A stretch of DNA of 11,173 bases from assembly GCA_028565635.1 (NCBI GenBank), contig JAOXYB010055623.1:1-11173 (forward strand), read 5' to 3'. Below are positions 1 to 9,700 of the stretch, piece by piece. Position 1 is the first letter of the stretch, and every line of letters begins with the position of its first letter. Source of the stretch: Phoronis ovalis. Taxonomy: Eukaryota > Phoronida > Phoronidae. The position numbers and the translations under genes were made by a program. Below the pieces are notes generated by a model. The model was not told where the DNA came from. It was given only the letters and a program-made list of their open reading frames with translations, and ran no database searches.

Positions 1-505
1 TGCTGGAACAGTTATTATTAGCTAAAAAAGGGAATTTCTTTAATATAAACAATATTGAAAATTATCACGTGAAAGACTATACCTATGCTGTATATCCTAT
101 AGATAGGATAAACAGCAACAATGCAAATTGTAAAGGTTTTTACTTTGAATGGTACTCACTCTGAGAGAACCATAAACTTTCAGTTTTGCACCCGTTTCTG
201 ATACGTATACTCCATGAAACATACATATCAGAAATGAGAACTGAAGGTTTTAATTGGTTTACTCAGATTGAACATCACTATACTTTTCTTAAATTGATAA
301 TTTATATTGTATTTGTTATGAAATCTGCATTTTTTATAAAAATAACGAATCAGACTCAAATTAAAAAGTAGTAAATAAATGCTAGCTCAACTTTACTGCA
401 TAAATCATACATACTGAACATCCTCCATTACAGATGAAATTTATAATTTTAACTTTGATTTTGAGAAAAAAGCACAATAATAATGTAAATACCACTTTAA
501 CTTAC
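1..505 (-). other. Intron after exon Q (partial)
   Basis: I tested AG acceptors on the minus strand here for a phase-1 continuation of LamG3. Those examined either run into stops quickly or give peptides without LamG character. The next exon is probably beyond the left edge. Apart from a small palindrome near 93-110, I see nothing. Confidence 0.65.
93..110. repeat. Small inverted repeat
   Basis: TATCCTAT at 93-100 and ATAGGATA at 103-110 are perfect reverse complements separated by two bases. It is intronic, with no known role. Confidence 0.7.
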
Positions 506-718
506 CAAGATCAAGTCGAAATTCTAGCTGCCTCGCTTTCAAACCCAGAGAAAGAAAGTCTCCACCGGCTACACCTTGCTCTCCATAGAGCAACAAACCA
601 TCTGTTGAGCTGGGTCGGAAGGTGATATGAATGTTTAAGGAGGTTGATAAACTGCTGCTATCCGCGGAGAACTCCATAAAGGAAAAACCAGTAAACTTAG
701 GTTGTACTTTACTTAAAT
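506..718 (-). CDS. Exon Q: first part of LamG3
   Basis: A symmetric 213-base exon, phase 1 to 1, from TTTGCAG to CTTG|GTAAGT. It encodes [38 protein letters not shown] and [11 protein letters not shown], a clear first half of a LamG domain, closely parallel to exon M. The rest of LamG3 and the end of the protein are not in this window. Confidence 0.87.
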
Positions 719-3700
719 CTGCAAAGGAACATGAACATTAACCAACTTCGAATGAAATTCACTTAAGAACAGCATACAGTTCTATACTACCAATGCGGCC
801 CACATTGCTGAGACAACTTTCCACAGAGAACATATTAAAGACGAAGTGACATAGACAATTTCAGCAGCAGTAATACTGGCCTTCATTTCATATATTGTTT
901 CCAGCTGGAGAAAAAACTGCCTTGGAAGAGAAATTTAATGTCAAAGAGAAAAAAACTGTTATCTATCAGTAGCAAGTGCATGGCAAATATCTGTATAAAA
1001 ATCAGTTCTGGGTTATTTAACTAGTGAAAAACATGTTAACTTGGAAACTTTATGTGCTAAATATACACCCACACCAATAATTATTTTTATTTCTTACAGT
1101 TCTTCTCATGTTGACAAGTTACCCACATAATAGCTAAACACTGCAAGAGCAGCTCACCTTGAATCACATTACAGAACTGACCGGTCATTCCAAGGGGGCA
1201 TGAACATTTGAAGGCATTCCTCGAAGCAATACACACAGAACCTGGGGCGCATTGAGTATTTTCATAACAGGTATCTTTGAAAAATTCACAGTTGAACCCA
1301 TGGTGTTGACTGTCACAGGTGCACTGGTAAGATCCTGGTATAGAGGAACAAGTGCCAAAAACACATGGTTTCAGAGCACACAAGTCACCATCACACTGAG
1401 AAACATCACTACCACTAACAGCCTGACTCACGCTGGAAATCAAATATAATTTTTTTAAGATTAAGGCATAATTGTCTAGAAATATAACTCAATAATAAAT
1501 TTTAATGAAGTAACTGTGTTACTCTTAAAGTGCTGTCCCAACTAAAACCACAAATGATATCTTTTTAATTTTGAATGATTGTTTTCAATTCTATCTCTTG
1601 AATATTTCTAATTAAAATACTAAATTTAGATGCAAACTATAGATAACTAAATTTACTTAGTTAGCAATTACTTTGATGTAATAATAAAATATTTTTTTGC
1701 ATTGTAAAATATATCTTATTGCAGTTTGCACTGATGTGAAATATAGTTCTTCCTTGTTTGTTTGTACTAATTAACTTGAAGGGAATTACCTACTGGCTGT
1801 TTCTGTACTCCCGATCCTATGAATGTATTGTCACAATAGCACAGCGAAGGGTCATTTTGATGAAAGCATGTTATCTATCATAGTCGCTTTGTTCAATCAA
1901 ACTGTACAGTAATATTAAAGCCACTGATAAAGCAATATAAACTAAATTAACAACCTTTCTGAAGGACACAAGTCACACAACAATAAATATTATCCTACCT
2001 GTAAATGTGGTTCTGAATTTGTACTGTTCGAATACAACCAGAAAAGCCTTGAGTGACCCCTGACCTTTGACCCACAGCAACCATATCAGGTGATCCACCA
2101 ATATACACATATTCATTCACATTCAGGTCAAGAAGCTGTCCAGAAGCTGCACCAGATCCAGAACTGAAAGGCAACTGTAAACTGCAAAATGTTTGTTATA
2201 AACAGCTTGTCAAATGTAAAGTATCAGGAACACATGAGAATATTTTGTGGGTTAAGGCAAGGCCAGCTTATAAGTAAAAAGGTAGAAAAAAGTTAAATGA
2301 TTGACCAATAGTAATGGTAAGCAAGAACCTTCATGAGCACTCTTATACAAGTAACTGGGTTGTATGTAAGGGTTTCATTAGTCTCAACATGAACATCATT
2401 AAAGCACTAGAAATGTTTTCAGAACGTCAAACTTTGCACAATAACACTCACAATGCCAGTGCTTTTGTAGTATAATCTTCTACCATGACCATAATGTCTG
2501 TCCCGTTTCTAGAGACGTTGGCAGTTAGCCACGTGTTCAGAGGTAAAACTAAACTGACTACTTCACCATCTCCACCACCTACAAATGTCATTTCATAAAT
2601 CTGTGTCTATCATAACTAGAAAGGAGTGTTTTTATATACTGAAACTTCCATACTTTCAACTGACTACCAGTTAGGCAGAAGTGGTGTTTTGACCATGTGT
2701 TTTAATGAAATCATCAAGAAACATTTTAATATACATTTAATATACAGAAACTACGGAACTACGGAACTATGTAACAGCAAATACAAGAAAATGAAAGTAT
2801 AATAAATTAAAGCATGAATACGACAATCAAATGTTTGTTGTTTCAACAAATGATATCTTACCAACATTGAACTTTACTTGAAGTCTGCTGTTTGCTACAG
2901 CTAATAAAAAGTAATCTCCAGCAGAGCTCAGACTTTCAGACATGTACAGTAATAAGCCATTTTCACCATCAGCTCGAAACGTAATACTGATGTCCAACTC
3001 ACGTAAGACAGATAATGCAACTGGTAGGGTGTATTTCAAATAGGAAGAATTTCTGAATGCAGTCATATTTATTGCCGATACTGTTTAAACAGAATGAAAA
3101 TTCAATAAATTAGTAGCAGTTGGAATATCCAATTCTCAATAGCCTTCATTTACTATCATTCACATTCAACAAAGTGAACAAGTCAATTCACAAATATACT
3201 TGTCTTATATTAAATATTATTATGAACAATCTGCATTTCTAATTATTCTAAGAAATATCATAACATATCATTAGGAATTTTCTTAACTTTTAAACGTGAG
3301 ACTAATCAAGAATATTTTGTGAAACAAAAAAAATCATCAAAAGTAACAAAACTCACCTAGTCCACAGTCTGGTCCAGCATAACCGAGTGGGCAATGGCAT
3401 TTCTGACTGATGCTATCGATATGACAACTTCCACCATTTTTACAGGGATTGATATCACAGTCAGTAAACTGACAGTCCTGTCCACTATATCCCTGTTGAC
3501 ACTGACAGGTATATGAGACACCATCTCTTTCTTGACAAGAACCATGATGGCTACAAGTAACACCTAACAAAAGGAATTATAAACTAAAAAATTTTCATTG
3601 CAATTTTTAAATGTTAACATCATTCATTGTATGGCTGAAATTCAATGTACATGTGGTTTAGTTTGCAAGTCTTTGATACCACATTTGTGATCTACGTATA

Positions 3701-6700
3701 CCCGATAAGAATTATCCATGAATTTTCAAGATTCGAAATGCAATTAGTGAACCTAAGCAAATTATTAAAGGACACATAAATCAATTTTCAACACAGGTGT
3801 CTTTTAATTAATACACATTACCTGGACAGACAGGTTCAAAACAAGTATCAACATTCACTCCTGTGTATGCACTATTGATGAAATCAATACTTTGTGTTCC
3901 AACATGTACTTCATGAACACAACCATTAAATCCAGGTGCTGTGTTTGTTATAGGAGTCACACCAGGAGTTCCACCTAAAACAAAGATGTGTTGTTAGAAA
4001 ACATAAATTAATTAAAACTAAACAATTGGTATTTTAAAAGTAGACACTAGTAACAAAAACATTTGTTTAACAACAATATAATTTCCATCAAGGAATCTTT
4101 AGTTATTTGTGCAGCCATAAACAATTTCCCGAAACATGTATGTCCATAAGTCAGTTTCATGGGTAATTTGTTCAATAATATTTTCATGTTTACATTCATT
4201 ACTATATGTAGCCACTTCAATTCTTTTTCCAAATGTGTGAACAAAGATGACTTACCAATATAAAAAGTCCATGTTCCAAGTACAGGAGAGGTATAAGGTA
4301 AAGATACTGAATCTCCACTATCTACAGTCATGGTGATTTCATTCGAAGTTTGAGTAACATTTACAGAATGTATCCCATTATCATTATAAGTCATACCCGA
4401 CTGAATTATTGACTCACTGCTGATAACACCACTCAATAATCTAAATACAACATGTCCATTTTGTATGGTCACAGCATGGTAGAAGTTTCCAGACTCCACA
4501 AATATAATTAAACCATTAGTTGAATTTGTTTTAAAAGAAGTGCCGAGTTCTAAATTGGTGGATGGATAGGTCATGAAATATTGTAAGAAACCATCTCCAG
4601 CAAAAGCAGGAATAGTGATGGAGACACCTGTAAAAGTTACAAACAATATTATAAAAATCATTTAAAATTGATAAAAATAAACTGGAAACAAATGTATTTA
4701 TACAAGCCCAGCTGATTTATGCCTCTTTTGCATGAATATTATACCGCTTGAAATTAAAACTCAGATGTAGCAACACATGGCAAAAGTATACACCAGGCAA
4801 CACATTGCAAAAGTATACATCCACACGGGAATTTACACAGAGTAATGTGATTGTTATATGTACATTCATGAACATGGGAGTTGTTATATGTAACTGTTGA
4901 TATTTTTTATCACTTACTTTCTTCACAGCGAGTTCCTTTCAAACCTATAGGACAAAAACATTTAAATGTATCTCCTTCAGTGCGGCATTCAGTACCAAGG
5001 GCTGTCCCACAAGGGTTGTTCGTACAAGGTGTATCTGTGCAGTGTGTACCACTATATGGACCAACGCAGGAACACAAATAACCATTTATCTAAAAAGCAA
5101 ATATATATTTTAATCATTTATTAAAACAATAAAAATGCACTACCATGTGACAGTAAATAAATAAAAGCATCCATTTGACATTGGCAGGCATGCAACTGTT
5201 TTCTGTTTTAATATTTTCTGACACAAACATATCGTGTATAGCTAACATTTTTAGCATACAGCATATTATAAACATAAAAGAATATTACAGAATTATTGAA
5301 TAACTCATATTTCTTATGACTGCTGAACTAATTTATGCTGCTGAAGTTGCAGAATTTTTTAAAATTAAAATAGCTAACAATATATTTTGTGTTGACAACA
5401 GATCTAGTTTTTCTAGCAAGTTATCATAAAATCATTCTAGTTGCCAGCAAAAACTTTGCCATGTAGCTACTTTGAATTTCACACAAAACTGTGAGGGCAT
5501 TAAATATCAAGAATTTATTAAACAACGAGTCTGAAAACTTGTCTGGCACAAGGAGGATACATTAAACAGAACCTTACCAGATCAGAGCAGACACCTGAAT
5601 TCTGGCAGGGATTAGGAGAACAATCATCTATGTTGACATCACAGTTAGTACCCATCCAACCAGCAGGACACACACATTGAAAACCTAAAGTGAAACATTT
5701 AAACCAATTTTATCACTATTACCAAAAGTTAACACAGTATCAAGAATATCAGCACAATAAAGATTTTCAATCATATACAATTACTAAAATACGTGAAACA
5801 AATTGATGCAAGCAAATTATTTATGCTTCGCAGAACTATAATCTATTAAAATTACTGAGAAAACATATTTCTGTACTCACAAAAAAGTGCCTTGAGGTAT
5901 TATATTAGTTAAGAACATTAAGATTTTTTTGTATTACATCACATGAAGTCAGACCACAAAATAAAATTTGGCAGAAATACTTGAAAACAAGATTTTTATT
6001 TGAAAAGAGTTTATGAATCCTTACTTGAGCTTGTGAGTTGACAAACAGATCCTTGCTGACATGGTGAAAGGGCACAGTAATTGTACTGCTGACATGTGTT
6101 CCCAACATAACTGTTGATACATCTGCATTGATATTGTAGACTAGAAGTACGGTTATTGATACTGCTGCATAATCCATTCACACCACATGGATTGCCTGTA
6201 AAATTACTATGTTTCAAAGAATGGAAATTGGTTACAGTATCATTATCTATTGTAAATAATCCCAAATTTATAACTTCCAATAGACATTTTATGAATAAAC
6301 AAGCCCAGTTCTTCACATTATTTTTTCACAAAGCATGGTGAATTTTTAGAGTGTTTTTTTTTTCTTCCATTAGTAAGTTATTCTACGTTTGTTTATGCTA
6401 CATGGTCAAAGGCTGACTTAACTTAGTCCCTGCAACATAATTCTATGAACACGGTCTACTTTCAAAAACCAATTGTAACAAGACATTACAATTCACGTTT
6501 ATATCATGATCTCTTTCTAGCAAGAACTAAAACTTGATTGGATGGGACAAGTACAGCAAAAACACTGCAGTGTACTGGTTATACCATTGCTTTTCTGTGT
6601 AACACACAACTGTAAGACATATGCAGAGGCAAGTACAGATGATGAATAGTACTTATTAACATGTGCACATCATTAAATAAAGTGCAATAAGTATTCTATT

Positions 6701-9700
6701 TACAAACAATTTACTGTCAACTTCATTTCAAGACTACATAGTCAGCAAATTATATGAAGGCAGTTTTGTGTACAATAACCTACCTGAACATGCATTCTGA
6801 AGTTCACAAAACTGGCCAAAGTAAGATGGCTGACACTGACATGTGTAAGAATTAAGACCATTTCGGCATGTACCTCCATTAAGACAAGTTATACCAACAC
6901 AGTTGTTTATTAGATCTTGGCAAGTTGCTCCAGAGTAACCAGACAAGCATGTACACCTGAAACAGTAAAGTACAAACAAAATGTTCACATGGTCTTTCAC
7001 GTTTATAACGGAAAGCTGTCTCTGATGGAGGACATAAAATCTGTCGCCATAATTACAAATGAAATAGGCTGGCAAACAATTTTTTTGTTATTGCACAAAA
7101 TGTAATACATAAATGCAATATATAATAATTCAGTAATATAATAATCAATGCAAGCTATAACAATTCACCTGAAATTTGTAGCCATATTCTGACATTGTGC
7201 CCCATTATTACATGGACTATTTGAACAGTAGTCATACTGCTGACAGTTGGCACCGATGTAGTTAGTAGGGCAATCACAAGTATAATCAGTGTTGTATTGA
7301 GTGTTTGGTAAGTTATGACAGACACCATTGGTGCATGGAGATGTATGACATGAATCTCTCTCAGTACAGAATTGTCCAGTATAACCAACGGCACAATCAC
7401 ATCTTAAAAACATAAGAATACAAGCATAAAAAATCTAATGACATGATTCAAAAATTTAAACAGTAGCGAAAGTGCACAAATCCTAGTTTTAAAGTTAAGA
7501 CTGCCATGAGTAAAATGTACACTGCAACCGGAATAAATGCATGAAGAAATTTGCCTATAATTATTACAAATAGTGAATATAATATCAAAATAATTTTAAG
7601 TGATAATATTTTCTCTGCATTACTAAACTTTTTGGTTTCATTTATGTAACTTATTAAATTTTACGGTGCTATTCTTTAAACCCACCCGATATCAAATGGT
7701 AATTAGATTTCAAATTTTAGGATACTAAATACAAGTTTTCTGCCCTTTTGAGATAATTTTGTACCTTAACAGTTAAGTGTATAATTTTGTTATTTCAGTT
7801 TTGAATCATTTTTCTGAGAAGGTAGATGCAAATATCGCATATTTTTGGTAACTTGAATGCTATTCAAAAAGTCAATGAAAAGCTTATTTTATATTCTGTA
7901 ATTTCTCTACTATGTTTTGTTTAAAATAAATTCTCTGTCAATTAAGAGTATCATATAGGGTGTGGCTGTCCTGAATGAGTCATGTAATACAACTTCTAAT
8001 TCCTATTTAATATTTTTGCTGCAAATAATATAATTCTAAGAATACCCCTGTATGCAACAGGGCTCAAAAATTTTTGAGATACAAAATTTAATATTTCAAA
8101 TTTCAATCAGGATTAAAAGATTTCATAGCTCTACGTTATTTCTCAAGAACAAATAAAAGCATCAAAAAAAAAATTTAAAAAACGAAGCACTTATCAAAAA
8201 TTGTAAAAATGTCATTAAAATATTCCTAGTATTTAGAAATGAATTTATTTACCTTTATGTGTTAACTTTGGAAAGAGAAGAGAATTTTTACACAGAAAAA
8301 TAGATATATCAGCAGTGGAAGACATACAAGCCTTATTAATTTTGTGTTCTGATAAATTTTGTATATTGGAATTGTACCCATGTATTTAAGCCTGTGTGAA
8401 ATGTTTTTTTCATCACTAGACATACCTGTAAGCATTCACTAAGTCAACACATGTAGCTCCATTCTGACATGAAGACAAGCCAGCACAATCATCTATATTA
8501 ACTTCACAGTTTAATCCAGCGTAACCTACAAAAATCATTCAACTTGTTGTACAAAGACTGACATTAAAATGATTGCATGTAATAGTATTAAATGCTAAAT
8601 TAACTCTAGCAGCAGCAAACAGGATTGTGCGACTCCAAAATACCATACACGAAAGAAAAGTAACCAGAATAAGCCACTGATGTGACACAAAGAACTACAC
8701 CAGCTGAAAACAGACATTTATAGCAACAACTATTTAAAACATACAAACAATGATATTCAAATAAAGCAAGGTGAATGAGAGACATGCCAATCTTTTGGTC
8801 ACCACGCTCATGTAATTAATAGATCTGTACAATAATTAATAATCTCCAAAAATGTGATGACCTACTCCTTAAACATGGCACTTGTGAGGTATAATTTTGT
8901 TTATTTGATTGTTACTCACCTGCACTGCAAGCACATGAAAATTGACTTGTTGATCCTCCATCACTACACGTAGCTCCATTTAGGCAGGGTACACGTGAGC
9001 ATGCTGGTAACAAAGTGTTACACAGAGATCCACTATATCCAGGTGCACAAGAGCACTGAAACGAGTTTCCCGATGTCTGACATGTACCCTCATGCTGGCA
9101 AGGATCAGCTGAAGAGTAAAGACACAAATAATAAAACCACGGATCTGGTAAATGTGCAACAGTACTGCAGAAGAGTTATGCGCTGTGCAGACAATGTAAA
9201 AAATAACAAGGCTTAGCTCTATTCAATGACAGTCATGTTCGCAAGTGTATACCGCAGCCTAAATTAACACTAACTCAAAGTTAACAGTTTGTACCATAAA
9301 AAAATATTCTGAATAAGCTGCAGACCTACTGTTCCACTCTACTGATATTATATATATATTTGTGAGGAACTGAATGTGGTATACTCACAGTGGTATACAT
9401 AAAGGTTGAAAAATATTATGAAATTTCTTAGACATTTCACTACATTTTTTAATACAGCAATAAAATCAACAAACAAACAGAACAATGATCCATATTCTTC
9501 TGCTTGTAACTTACATTGACATGGGTCAGTGAATTGGCATTGTTTACCAACCCATCCAGGTGGACATCGGCACTGGAACTGACCAATAGTATCTTCAACA
9601 CAACTTCCACCATTACATGGGTCAGGATTGCAGCCCGTAACTTGAGTTTCGCACGTATCACCCTGAAAGCACCAATGCTTATGTTCAATACAATAATAAT

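Noticed and set aside
151-262. Possible next LamG3 exon on the minus strand, between a CCTTCAG acceptor and a GTGAGT donor
   Set aside because: In the required phase the peptide has no LamG strand pattern, and the acceptor has a poor pyrimidine tract.
4047-4255. Read-through of exon J beyond its donor
   Set aside because: The LamG match stops exactly at TFYIG with a strong GTAAGT donor, and exon K continues the domain in phase. The remaining codons have no domain character.
4881-5081. Plus-strand open frame over exon I
   Set aside because: It is the antisense of a well-supported EGF exon and has no motif of its own.
5905-6177. Second open frame overlapping exon G on the minus strand
   Set aside because: It is out of frame with the EGF cysteines of exon G and runs into the intron; it is a shadow of the real exon.
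6354-6363. T-run as a terminator or polyadenylation-related site
   Set aside because: It lies mid-intron of a gene on the opposite strand; a ten-base homopolymer is common in AT-rich introns.
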